Source: Symbiodinium natans
Lineage: Eukaryota; Sar; Dinophyceae; Suessiales; Symbiodiniaceae
NCBI GenBank assembly: GCA_905221605.1
Contig: CAJNDS010000961.1
Coordinates: 12,501 to 47,885 of the forward strand
Length of the DNA stretch: 35,385 nt
Reading direction: 5' to 3'
Of the stretch, positions 19,500-29,586 are shown piece by piece (within the stretch, counting starts at the first letter, position 1; each line of letters opens with the position of its first letter). Below the pieces are notes generated by a model. The model saw only the letters and a list, made by a program, of their open reading frames with translations. It was not told the DNA's origin and did not search any database. Made by a program: the position numbers and the translations under genes.

Positions 19500-20112
19500 A
19501 CATCACCCCAATGTGGATGCTACCGCAGAGAATTACCCATCATTCGAGAGAATACACATCACAAGATACGAAACCCCAACGCGGACTCTGTTTTCGGCGG
19601 TCAGCCACTGAGACCTCAAAATCCGCCGAGCCTCGCGGACGCCCATGTTTCCAGCCATTTGTACATCAATCTGGCATACCTTTTGGCAGCAAATCCCGAA
19701 GGAGACACTCGATTTTTGTCAACATACGGAACGTTGATCTTCGAAGCCTTTACTTGTGCGTTAGACGCCTGGGACCTGCACCTGCTCGAGCGCACACTGC
19801 CTGCCCGACGGCCTGCTGCATGTGTCTGGTGCACCAAACCCTGCGATGGAGACTGCTTTTGACATAGAAAATGTGTGCTAGACCAGCTAGCGCGGAAACT
19901 TCCTGCCAGCTGCCTTCAACGAACTGAAGCCGTGGTGGCAGCTTGGTTCAGGCAAAACTCCAATGTGGCTGTTTGACGCAGGCTCTTCCTCCGACCATGG
20001 GCGTGGGGCGATTTGCACGCCAGACACCATTGTGGACGTTGCATAGGCTGAAAACTGGACAGCTAGGCTCAGTGTCGGGTCCTGCGCGGAATTGCAAGAC
20101 CCCAATGTGGAC
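19500..20112. repeat. Dispersed CCAATGTGG motif, four copies
   Basis: CCAATGTGGATGC near 19509, CCAATGTGGCTG near 19959, CCATTGTGGACG near 20026 and CCAATGTGGACGCC near 20102. The spacing is irregular. Flanking bases partly match (GATGCTACCG and GACGCCGATCG). Function unknown; it could be a repeated coding or regulatory motif. Confidence 0.5.
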
Positions 20113-20297
20113 GCCGATCGATGTGTACACCGAGCGATGCGAGTTAAACCCCCCCCCCTCACCCAGTACGTTGCACAAAGCATGTGGGCATGTTCAAAGA
20201 CGGCGTGACAGGTTGTGAAATGCATCTTGTCCCACAGACGTGCAGTATCCCTTTCACAGTCCGTTGTAAAAAAGGTCAGCACGCAACATCGAGACAT
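19887..20297 (-). CDS. Possible single-exon ORF, 136 codons, unknown
   Basis: ATG at 20297, stop at 19887. The start reads MSRCCVLTFFTTDCERDTAR and then LWDKMHFTTC. The sequence is Cys/His-rich at its start and less protein-like later. An opposite-strand frame (19943-20218) is also open. No homology is recognised and no Kozak or splice evidence decides it. Confidence 0.25.
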   Translation of the reverse strand: MSRCCVLTFFTTDCERDTARLWDKMHFTTCHAVFEHAHMLCATYWVRGGGLTRIARCTHRSASTLGSCNSAQDPTLSLAVQFSAYATSTMVSGVQIAPRPWSEEEPASNSHIGVLPEPSCHHGFSSLKAAGRKFPR

Positions 20298-20585
20298 CTG
20301 CGTCACCCAAGAGAAGGGTAAGAGCAGGCGCAACTTTATTGCAAGGGCTTCAGCAGTATATTTGGATCAGGGTGGTGTGGCCGGAGCGCCAACAAAGCAA
20401 AGTACGATGGATGTCGGAATGCTCCCTTGGGGGCTGCTTTACAACAGCCATGTCTGCTACACATTCCTTTTTTTCTCTCCTTCGCACCGAGCACTGCGCA
20501 ACCCATGTCGAAACTATAGAGAGCCCCCCCTGATCCCTAAACTCGGCCCAACCGTAGAAGCCCTGAGCCCGAAACCGCAACCCTA

Positions 20586-22030
20586 ACCTTCCCTCTCCAG
20601 AAACACGGAGCAAGTGTGCTTTAGATACTCCACCTATTTTCCACAGATTCGAAACCAAGAAAACAAAAGGTCAGTGATTCTCCGCATCTTTCCGGCATAA
20701 TTTGAGGCTCGCTGGAAGTACTGACAAGTGCCGGTGTCACGAGTATTTCTCGATGCGGCAGGAACAACCTTTCGCGTGGACTCTTGGTTGCCCAGCCCCC
20801 CAAAAAGCCTGACTCCCCGAAGTCCTAATGTGGAGAGCCGACTATCAGCTGGCCTCACCAGACTTCTAAACGCCTGAACCCCCAAAATCGAAGACCTGAA
20901 CGAGTCAGCTTCAGACGGCGGAAAACATGTCGAGAGCCGACTCATCAGCTGGCCTCATCACACCGCAGCGAAAACCACCATTCGCCCCGCGGCGGAATGA
21001 ACTTTAGGGTTGAGGATTTATGGTATACATATCCAGGTTTTCGTTTGGGTGTCTGGGGCCAACATCTCAGCTTCAATCACTCTGCGAGGAAAAAGAAGCC
21101 TCGTCTCATAGTGAAATGGCTCTGCACGTTGTGCAGACGCTCTAACCTGGCGCAGAGAGTCTGAAGGTTAGAGGCCAGTTGCCAGGTCATGAGCTAAAGA
21201 CAGACGTGTGTGAGGCCAGACTACAGTGAAGCCCTCTACTTGACAAGTACAACAGCAATGCGAAAGCGTCTACGTACGAAACCTGTACCTTGTCACCCGC
21301 TGCTGCAAAAGCTGCCAATCATCGCCAGCTGCCTCAGGAGGGAATGCGTCGGTGCATAGTGTGCTTTGTCTGGGAGAACGAGAACGTCCAGAAGTTTCGT
21401 AGATTCACCTATGCGGCGGATACCCGGGCATTTTGCAAGGGAATGTTCCTGATTTCTCCCTGAATGAATACAGACTTGCAATAACCTTTCCACCAAGAAC
21501 GCAGACTGTCGATGGGCTACAGATTTGCACGCCCTCAGCCGTTAACGACCGAGCTGTCCCGAACCCTCGGATTTGTTGAGCCTTGCAAACGCCCAACTCC
21601 ACAAAGTCTACGTAAGCCTAACTCAACAATGGCTGAGGGTTCGTGGGATGTTCACTAATCCGCCGAGGCCTCGGCCCGGAGGTGCATAGGTTGTCACCCC
21701 GTCACCCCCCACACACCCAATACCCTTTTGGCCTCAAATGGGTACCCCCCCTAAGAAAGCGGGGTCCGCAAGCGGACGGTTCGCCAGGACCAGAGGCAGC
21801 TCCCAGCCCCCTTTTCCCACCCTACCCCCCCCAACCCCCCCCCCTCCCCCCACCCCACCCCCCCCCTGCCCCCCCCCCCAACCCCCCCTTAAACCTTAAG
21901 CCCGAAGCACACCCAAAGCGTGAACCTTGAGCCCTAAGCCCTCAATCCTAAACTAACCCTCAACCCTAAACCCCAAACCCCAAGCCATAAACCCGGAACC
22001 CTGGGCGCTGCGGAATCACCATGCTCACGC
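20586..22030. other. Mostly unique region without a supported gene; local repeats
   Basis: A roughly 30-bp direct repeat starting GAGAGCCGACT and containing ATCAGCTGGCCTCA lies at 20833 and 20935. ATTTTGCAAGGGAATGT occurs near 21430 and again near 22660. A diverged copy of the ATACAGA/CTTTCCA repeat is at about 21468-21530. C-homopolymer and degenerate CCCTAAA sequence lies at 21695-21995. The minus frame 20945-20634 is open for about 100 codons without convincing signals. Confidence 0.4.
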
Positions 22031-22032
22031 GG

Positions 22033-22239
22033 ATGCGCTGGGCCGGGCCGAGGCGGGTCGCGTAGCGTTAAAATTAAGCTTCGCAATAAGAAACGCCGAT
22101 GTTCAAGCACCTTTCGTTCGATGACAGTACACAATCATGCGCTGGGCCGGGCCGAGGCGGGTCGCGTAGCGTTAAAAGTAAGCTTCCCAATAAGAAACGC
22201 CGATTTTCAAGCACCTTTCGTTCGATGACAGTACACAAT
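22033..22239. repeat. 104-bp tandem duplication
   Basis: Copies at 22033-22136 and 22137-22239 begin ATGCGCTGGGCCGGGCCGAG and end near GATGACAGTACACAAT, with only a few base differences. Near-identity indicates a recent event. Confidence 0.95.
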
Positions 22240-22249
22240 TTGAATAGAC

Positions 22250-22445
22250 TTTCTTTTTTTGTCCGAAGACATACAGATTTCCAATTACTTTCAATGAAGA
22301 GATGCGGTTTTTGGACAAGCTTTCTATGAACAAATACAGATTTTCAGCAAGCTTTTCATTAAGAAATACAGACTTTCAATAAGCTTTCCATGAAGAAAGA
22401 CGGTTTTCTGTTTAAGCTGCCCATGAAATACAGATTTTCAACCAG
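22250..22445. repeat. Degenerate tandem repeat (ATACAGATTTTCAA / AAGCTTTCCATGAAG)
   Basis: About five copies of a 35-45 bp unit made of AATACAGATTTTCAA and AAGCTTTCCATGAAGAA follow the 104-bp duplication. A single relative is near 21470. Confidence 0.8.
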
Positions 22446-22688
22446 CTAAAGTGACACATACATGGTGTCCTGCGCCGTCTGCGCATCAAGCGTCCCCCGT
22501 AGCAATGCGCAACGTGAGGAACCCAAAAGAGGGAAGGGGGGGGGGTCTACCCCCAGTGCATACCCCCAGTAAAACCCAATAAAACCCAGAACACCCAGCA
22601 AACTTTACTATGGTCCCCATATCAAATTTTTTCGACGAACTAGCGCGCGCACACCCCATGAATTTTGCAAGGGAATGTCCCGGAATGA

Positions 22689-23534
22689 CCTTGGAGCTAA
22701 GGAGCTGAGGAGCTTAGGAGCTTAGGCGCTTAGGAGCTTAAAACCTTGCCCGCTTAGGAGCTCAGGAGCCTTAGGACCTTGGCCGCTTCGGCGCTTAGGA
22801 GCTTCGGAGCTTAGGAGCTTAGGCGCTTAGGAGCTTAGGAGCTCAGGAGCTTAGGCGCTTAGAAGCTTCGGACCTTGGCCGCTTAGGCGCTTAGGAGCTT
22901 AGGAGCTTAGGAGCTTAGGCGCTCAGGAGCGAAGGAGCCTTAGGAGCTTCGGAGCTTAGGAGCTTAGGCGCTTAGGCGCTTAGGAGCTTAGGAGCTCAGG
23001 AGCTTAGGCGCTTAGAAGCTTCGGACCTTGGCCGCTTAGGCGCTTAGGAGCTTAGGAGCTTAGGAGCTTAGGAGCTCAGGAGCTTAGGCGCTCAGGAGCG
23101 AAGGAGCCTTAGGAGCTTCGGAGCTTAGGAGTTTAGGCGCTTAGGAGCTTAGGAGCTTAGGCGCTCAGGAGCTTAGGCGCTTAGAAGCTTAGGAGCTTCG
23201 GACCTTGGCCGCTTAGGCGCTTAGGAGCTTACGAGCTTAGGAGCTTAGGAGCTTAGGCGCTCAGGAGCGAAGGAGCCTTAGGAGCTTCGGAGCTTAGGAG
23301 CTTAGGCGCTTAGGCGCTTAGGAGCTTAGGCGCTCAGGAGCTTAGGCGCTTAGAAGCTTCTTGGGCGCTTAGGAGCTTAGGAGCTTCGGACCTTGGCCGC
23401 TTAGGCGCTTAGGAGCTTCGGAGCTTAGGACCTTGGCCGCTTAGGAGCTTAGGAGCTTAGGAGCTTAGGAGCTTAGGGCCTTAGGAGCTTAGGAACTTAG
23501 GAGCTTAGGAGCTGAGGAGCTGAGGAGCTTAGGA
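22689..23534 (+). repeat. 845-bp minisatellite, 9-bp unit (GGAGCTTAG)
   Basis: Roughly ninety units of GGAGCTTAG and variants (GGCGCTTAG, GGAGCTCAG, GGAGCTTCG). A marker phrase GACCTTGGCCGCTTAGG recurs near 22870, 23025, 23201 and 23390, marking a higher-order period of about 155-190 bp. Confidence 0.95.
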
Positions 23535-23640
23535 AACACCATTTTTAAAAATTTGCGAGAGTTTTGTTCCTACACAAAGCGCGGGAACTGCCATGCACAT
23601 GCTCTCCCGCGACGCGTCTTCCGCACAAGGCGCGTCTAAC

Positions 23641-23732
23641 GCGGACAACGCGGAAAACGCAGAAAGCGCGGAAAGCGCGGAAAGCGCGGAAAGCGCGGAA
23701 AGCGCGGAAAGCGCAGAAAGCGCAGAAAGCGT
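23641..23732. repeat. 9-bp minisatellite GCGGAAAGC
   Basis: About ten units of GCGGAAAGC with GCAGAAAGC variants. The minus strand reads a Leu-Ser-Ala tripeptide repeat through it (frame 23789-23529), but no start or splice signal supports translation. Confidence 0.9.
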
Positions 23733-23879
23733 AGTGTTCATTAGACCTGATGATTCATGGCCGCTGGAGTAAGTTTCCCCGAAAATCAACTTACAAACCC
23801 ATAGAACTTAGCGAATGAGAGAGTGCGAGAGAGAAGAGACAGAGATGCAACCAACACGCTTAAAGCCGCTAGGCGGTGA

Positions 23880-24638
23880 AGCCCCTAACATGCTAAACCT
23901 GAAAAACCTAACCGTAAACAACCCTAAAACCCGAAGCCTTCAACCCTGGACCCTAAACCCTCAACCCTAAACCCTCAACCCTGGCCGACTTTCCTGGTTC
24001 CGACCCAAAGCAGAGGAGGAGGCCGTGCTGCTGACAACCGGGGCAAGACTGGCAGCCTCCCGGACACCTGCGTGTCTGCCCCTAGACCACAGTAGGGGGT
24101 CAGGGGTTTGGGGGGTTTGGGGGGTTTGGGGTTTAGGGTTAGGGTTGAGGGTTTAGAGTTTAAGGGTTTAGGGTTTAGGGTGAGTTTAGGGTTAAGGTTC
24201 AGGGTTTAGGTTTAGGGTTTAGGGCCTGGAGTTTGGGGCAGGGTTTCACACGGCTTGTTAGAGTCTAGGAGGCTCCGTACTGGGCATATCGGGTTCCCGT
24301 TGAGCTGCAGCATCGCTGTCTAGCATTCAAAGGGATGTTTATCTTCAACGAAAATGTTTCGGGTTTAGGGATGGGGGTTTAGGGTCCTTGTAAGAAGCCA
24401 TATGTATTGCTTAGTTCAGGCATATTGGGCTCACTAGGTCACACATGCCCAAAACACAAGACCCCAGCGAAACTGAAGCAGAGTTAGAAGCGGAAGACCT
24501 AAACCCTAACTCTCCCATGTATTTCGCTAACGCCATGGCATGGAACCCTGCAACCCTAAACCCCAAACCCCAAACCCTTAACCCTAAATCCTAAACCCTA
24601 GCCCTGACCCTTAAACCCTGAAGCCTAAAGCCTAAAAC
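23880..24638. repeat. Degenerate telomeric repeats with a short unique island
   Basis: CCCTAAA-like units at 23880-23985, TTTAGGG-like units at 24110-24240 and mixed units at 24490-24638. The unique island 23986-24100 has a possible minus exon after ACGCAG (REAASLAPVVSSTASSSALG), with another Cys-rich frame also open. Confidence 0.6.
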
Positions 24639-26751
24639 CTCGGAGCGCCTGTGTCGGAGTTGTGCCGCATCAGTTGCAGGGTCCTCTTCTCCGCCCTGTC
24701 TTGCCGCTTCCCAACGACACCTCGGCGGAGCTGCTCAGGGGTTCAGGCCTTGAGGGTTTAGGGTTCAGGGTTTAGGGTTTATAGGGTTTGGGGTTTAGGG
24801 TTCAGGGTTTAAGGTTTGGGGTTTTGGGTTTGGGGTTCAGGGGCTTGAAGATTCATGGGTACATATGAGAGTTGTTCTATATCCTTGTTCCATGCCTGCC
24901 AATTAGGATCCCTTGCGCTTCGCCCTTGCGCCAACCTTGCGCGGGCTTGCGCACGCGAGGTTTTCGCAAGTACTTGTAGATGTGGAGGGTCAAAATAAAC
25001 ATCGCCAAGAGATAGCTTGCGCAGAGCTTGCGTTCGTCCTTGCGCGAGCTTGCGTGCGCTCGAGAGGTGTGCGCGTTTATCACGAAGGACATTTTCCCTA
25101 ATCGACATCCTAAGTATCTCACAAGTACCCGCCAAAAAGAAGAACCCTCAAAAAAAAAGGGTTCTAAGTTATAAGTCCCCAACATAAGGTCCTAGCCATA
25201 TTGAACACACTTAGAACGCTTGGGGCTAGGGTTCAGCGTTTCTGGGTTTAGGGGTTTAGGGGTTTAGGGTTTAGCGTTTAGGCTTTAGGGTTTGGGGTGC
25301 AGGGTTTCGCTAGAGAGCGGTGTCCCTTTCGTGCACCAGGAGCGAGGCTCTTGCCATAAGGTCTAGTTGCAAAATGAACGTTAAAACACGAGAAAAAGGC
25401 CAGCGAAGTAGAAACACTGTCGGATGTTTAGCCGGAAATAGTACGTCAAACCGAGCCGAGAAACCTAACCACCCCGAAGCCTGTCACCTCCCCAAAGCCT
25501 GTCTGGGAGCGTGGGCTCTGAAGCGACTCGGCTGCCAAAAGAGGAGCCTTGAGACAGGGCAGGAGAGCTAGGGGACAGGGTGTGGGCTCCCTGTGTTTTG
25601 GGCAGACTTTAAGGTTCGTGGGTACTTGCAAGTAGGGGTATACGTGGCACCCGAACCCAAAAACCCTAAACCCTGAAACTATAGCTCCCAACTTACAACC
25701 CTGCTGACAAGTACCCATGAACCTCAACGTAGCACTTGGTGCTGCACTCGGGTTGAGGGTCGATTTGGAGAAGTAGATCAGTACCCTGTTGCAACCATAC
25801 TTTGGGATGTTCCCCGTGCTAGCAGTCCCTGATCGGGACGATTTGGGGGTCACCACAATCCCTACTAAGGACTGTCAGTATAGGAACATCCCAAGTTACA
25901 ACCAGGTCAGACGGAATGTAATCGCCTCCAAGACATTTGTATCCCGTACGATAACTGACATTTTAAAACCCTCGTCCTTCACCACCAGCACATCCCCACT
26001 GAAAACCCCAGGACGAAAAACAACTCGACTCTCTCATCGCTGCGCCGAACCGCACGACTGCAGCCCAGAAATGTGTCACAAGCGCCTCCTCTGCCGGAGT
26101 TGCAGGGGCTTCGGCAGGGGCTTCCGAGCGCGCGGCCTGCGTGGATGGATGTGGCTGCGCAGGTTGGAGTTTTGTCATGCTCAGGGTTTGGCCTCGAGGG
26201 CTGAGGGTTTGTCTTGCGAAACATGAAGCTAAAAACCTTAAAGTTTAGGGGTTTGGAGCTTTGGGTTTATGGCGTCGGCCTGAGCGACACTGTGGGTTTA
26301 GGGTCGATATGGGCTGTCAGGATTTACGGATTGCTGGCATTCCTAGGGCTGGGCGTTATACTTTAGGTTCATGGATATCATATTCTATAGGGTTGCCTCT
26401 TCGGCGCTTGCAGCAGCGGACTTCCTTGGCTTCGCAGGAATGGGTTTCGGGTTTAGGGTTTGGCCCTAGGGATGAAGGGATTAAGGCTCCCAAGTCATCA
26501 TGCGACGTTTAGACGTGGAACCTAATTCCCGTAGTCTTATCCTAAACCCCGAAGCCTCAAATTGCAGGGATGTGCTGACGCCCTACCTTAGATCTAACTC
26601 TGAGTTATGCAGGGGGAGTTGTAAGGTACCTAAGTGCCATAATGTGGCTCTAAGGACTATTCTGTTTAGTTCACCTCCAAGCCATAATTCATGCCGGGTG
26701 TCTTGCCCTTGCACGCTGGGCCCTTGGCTTTACCTTTGCCTTCAGGGTTCG
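24639..26751 (-). CDS. Candidate Lys/Ala/Pro-rich protein gene (exon chain)
   Basis: Exons 26751-26675, 26429-26397 and 26154-26030 join in phase. They read NPEGKGKAKGPACKGKTPGM then NYGLE; PRKSAAASAEE; and PHPSTQAARSEAPAEAPATP then AEEALVTHFWAAVVRFGAAM. The signals are AACAG, GAG|GTGAAC, CGAAG, GAG|GCAACC, GCGCAG and GA|GTCGAG. A later exon at 24730-24639 (LRRGVVGKRQDRAEKRTLQL then MRHNSDTGAP, donor AG|GTTTTA) is on the same strand but not joined in phase. The basic, Ala/Pro-rich, low-complexity sequence recalls nuclear or chromatin-associated tails; this is inference. It may belong to the zinc-finger-like gene immediately upstream. No start codon was found. Confidence 0.4.
24857..25130. mobile_element. 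Possible hairpin element with CTTGCGC repeats
   Basis: The ends GGGTACATATGAGA (24857) and TCTCACAAGTACCC (25117-25130) are inverted repeats matching at 12 of 14. The inside has many CTTGCGC units (24920-25060). The open minus frame across it (25135-24809) comes from the repeats. Confidence 0.45.
25138..25166. other. 8-bp hairpin AGAACCCT/AGGGTTCT with A-rich loop
   Basis: A perfect stem around a run of A. It lies just outside the 24857-25130 element. Role unknown. Confidence 0.5.
25612..25724. mobile_element. 113-bp short inverted-repeat element
   Basis: AGGTTCGTGGGTACTTG (25612) and CAAGTACCCATGAACCT (ending 25724) are inverted repeats matching at 16 of 17. No target duplication is visible. 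The GGGTACTTG core also occurs in the ends of the 24857-25130 element. Confidence 0.55.
25802..25894. mobile_element. Second copy of the TTGGGATGTTCC MITE family
   Basis: 12-bp perfect terminal inverted repeats (TTGGGATGTTCC at 25802 and GGAACATCCCAA at 25883-25894). The inside shares AAGGACTGT and ACAATC.CTA with the copy at 6042-6144. It is more diverged, and its flanks show no exact 8-bp duplication. Confidence 0.75.
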
Positions 26752-26960
26752 CTGTTTTTGGGTCGGAGTTTGGGGTTTGGGGCTTGAGGTTTATCGTGTT
26801 AGGAGAGTCTAGGGTCAAGGGATTTGAGGGTTAGGGATCGTGCGCTACAAGCCTCAAGCGCGCGCGACCCTGGCAAGTCTTGTATGAAAAGGGTCACAAG
26901 AGGCTCATGGAAAATAATGGACTCTTTTTCGGACCTTTCACTATACTACTGAAAGGCCGG

Positions 26961-27949
26961 TCATAGGGATGCAGAACTAAGGACACGGAAATCATCCCCA
27001 TCCCCAAGCATCCAGATGACCATCTCCTGCACCCTTGCAGGGTAATGGAGTTTTGGGCAGGCTTGCGTTGAGATGATTCCCTGAAACCCTGGCACCGCTC
27101 GCCAGTAGACCCTACAGACCTCCGGTTGCAGGCGCCGTTGTTGGTGACCCGGCAGCAGGCCCCTGCCCCGTAGGAGCAGCCACAGGGGCGGCGGCCTCCA
27201 GCCCGGCGGGCGCGGGCTCCTGCGCAGCTGCCTAGCCAGGGTGGGTTTCAGGCTTCGGGTTCCAGGTTTAGGGTTTCTGCTTTGCGGGTTTAGGGTTCCG
27301 GGTTTGGGGTTGCGGTGTGGCGTGGTAGGCAAATTTGGTGGCTTCGATGGCTTGGGTTCAAATTGAGACCCGCGCTTCCCGAACCGATCTCCCGAACCCA
27401 AAAGCCAGGAAGTGAGCCTCAAAGGAGGGTTTGGGGCGCAGGGTTTACAGGGTTCATGCCTGGCTGTGTGCGCACCTTTGGACGACTATCAAGTGCACAA
27501 TCCCGGGACAAGGTGTTTTGCATCGGGAACATGTGTGTACTGCCTGACGCCTTGACTTGGCGATCTTGCTGCTGCAGCTGTCGCAAACGGCTAATGTCCT
27601 CGCACATGGGACACGCTTGCTGTGCGTGAGAAAGGCGCACCGCACGCAGCCCCACCTCGGTATCGGTTTGTGGGCAGCCAAGAAGGCCTCACGCACCGCC
27701 GTCACCTTTGCAGGTTTGAAGACGGGGCGCACCTTCTCCTCGTTATGCCGCCTCTCACAGAGGCGGCACAGCACCTCGCAGGGAAGGAGAACTGCAGGCG
27801 TGCCGCAAGCTCACGGAAGCTGACGCCTTGATCTTCTTTGCCGCGCGCTCTGTTTGCGCAGAGTCCTGGCCGCAAACCGTTTAGGGAAGGTCCAGAACGT
27901 CAGGTCTAATTATGACGCAGTCCTCGGCAGCTCTTTTTTTGGGTGCCAT
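26961..27949 (-). CDS. Nuclear zinc-finger-like protein gene with 40-51 nt introns
   Basis: ATG at 27949 in a strong context (GCCATGG). Exons 27949-27917, 27865-27815, 27774-27697 and 27655-27476 join in phase. Their introns are 51, 40 and 41 nt (GTCATA...GCCAG, GTGAGC...GCGAG, GTGCGT...CCGAG). The N terminus MAPKKRAAEDC and the next exon TERAAKKIKAS look like nuclear localisation signals. Then come LCRLCERRHNEEKVRP and QQACPMCEDISRLRQLQQQD: two CxxC pairs about 37 residues apart, the second running into a Gln-rich coiled-coil-like helix, as in treble-clef or RING-like zinc sites (inference). The next exon 27219-27120 is Ala/Pro-rich (EPAPAGLEAAAPVAAPTGQG). A possible last exon reads HYPARVQEMVIWMLGDGDDF and ends SSASL-stop at 26961. 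The intron before it would be only 31 nt, so the 3' end is uncertain. No family is recognised. Confidence 0.5.
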
Positions 27950-28115
27950 GGCGTCCCTGACCCCGAGCAGGAGCCGGCCACAGGGAAGACTGGCCGCCGC
28001 GCGCCGCGAGCCCGCCCGGCCCAGTCTACAGCCGCATAACCCAGTACACTTTGCAGCTTAGAACACCTTCAATTTACGGGGTAGGGCTTCAGGCTGGGGG
28101 GCTGAGACTTGAGGT

Positions 28116-28221
28116 GTTAAGGTGCCTGGTTTATGCTTGCGACGGCAGACGGGGGCCTCTGCGTGGAGGTTAAGGTGTGTGGCTTATGCTTTCAACAGCA
28201 GATGGGGGCCTCTACGTGGAG
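28116..28221. repeat. 53-bp tandem duplication
   Basis: Two copies (28116-28168, 28169-28221) starting GTTAAGGTG and containing GGGGGCCTCT.CGTGGAG, at roughly 85 percent identity. This lies in the 5' flank of the zinc-finger-like gene (27950-28380), where no other gene is seen. Confidence 0.85.
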
Positions 28222-28380
28222 GTCTGGTTGGCAGCTGGAACATAGGCCGGCGGCAGCAGCACCAACACAAACCCGCAGTTCTTCACATTCTGCGCTTTGG
28301 CTTGGCATGTTGATTGATCTGACGGAATCTTGCTTAACCCCAGTTTAAATTCTGAACCCTACAAGCCCGAATGCAAGTTG

Positions 28381-29200
28381 TATAGTATACATATATATAT
28401 ATACTATGTATACTATGTATACTATGTATACTATGTATACTACGTTATATGTATATACATGTACAATGCGTTCTGTATGTACTACATATGTTAAGTGTGT
28501 ATATGTATATGTACTCTGTAGACTATATATACTATGTATACTTATTATATGATATCGACTATGTATATATTATATACTACATATAGTATATATACATATA
28601 TTATATACCATGTACACTATAATATATATATATATACTACATATATTACATAGTGTGTATTATGCATACTGTACATATTGTGATATGAGATAAGATAATA
28701 TAATATAATATGTATACTATATATACCATACTTGTATACTACACATACTTTATGTTTGTATACATACATATATATGTGTGAGTGTGTGCACTACATACAC
28801 CATGAAATATACTATCTCGACATATTTTTAAATACTTTTACTGGACTTTGTACATACAGTGTATTTAATATATATATATATATATATATATATTAATATG
28901 TACGTATACTCTTTTTGCTCTATATACTTTTTGTACTATATATACGACATATAATATATTTTGTACATGCCATCTATACTATATATATATAATATTATAT
29001 AATATGTATACTATATATATACACACATACAAGTTATTGCACTTTGTATTATATGGTATATAGTATATCTATATAGATGTATAGAAAACATATATACATA
29101 TATACTCTATGTATACATACATATTAACCTTCCAATATTCTCTCTCTCTCCATATAAATAAAAAATATACATATACATATATATATATATATATGCATAT
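28381..29200. repeat. AT-rich microsatellite block (TATAC, TATATA)
   Basis: Long (TA)n and GTATAC runs, less pure than the 11.9-13.1 kb block. No coding potential. Confidence 0.9.
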
Positions 29201-29289
29201 GTATGATTGTGTATACTATACATACTATGTCGACATACAAAACATACGAACATGGTGTAGATACTGTTCTGAGCAGTAAGCTCTTGACA

Positions 29290-29565
29290 TGCCCGGAAGC
29301 CTGGAAGCCAAGAATCCGGAGGCCAAGAAGCCCAGAAGCCCCGAAAGCCCCGAAAGCCAAGAAGCCAAGAAGCCAAGATGCCAAGAAGCCAAGAAGCCCA
29401 GAAAGCCCCAGAAGCCAAGAAGCCAAGAAGCCCAGAAAGCCAAGAAGAAGCCAAGAAGCCAAGAAGCCATGAAGCCATGAAGCTGGAGCGAGCCAGGAAG
29501 CCAGGGAGCCGAGGAGCCGAGAAGCCAGCAAGCCATGAAGCCATGAAGCCATGAAGCTGGAGCGA
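29290..29565. repeat. 9-bp minisatellite AAGCCAAGA
   Basis: About thirty units of AAGCCAAGA and variants (AAGCCCAGA, AAGCCATGA). All six frames stay open because the unit length is a multiple of three, giving spurious frames rich in EAKKP on the plus strand or ASWLLG on the minus strand. Confidence 0.9.
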
Positions 29566-29586
29566 GCCGCGGGGCAGGAAGCTGGA

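Noticed and set aside
22689-23534. CRISPR array
   Set aside because: Units are contiguous 9-mers without unique spacers, in a eukaryotic setting.
23529-23789. Leu-Ser-Ala repeat protein
   Set aside because: It is produced by the 9-bp GCGGAAAGC minisatellite, whose period is a multiple of three. There is no supporting signal.
29107-29552. ASWLLG-type hydrophobic repeat proteins (minus) or EAKKP-type proteins (plus)
   Set aside because: All frames stay open across the 9-bp AAGCCAAGA repeat, and flanking AT microsatellite makes up the rest.
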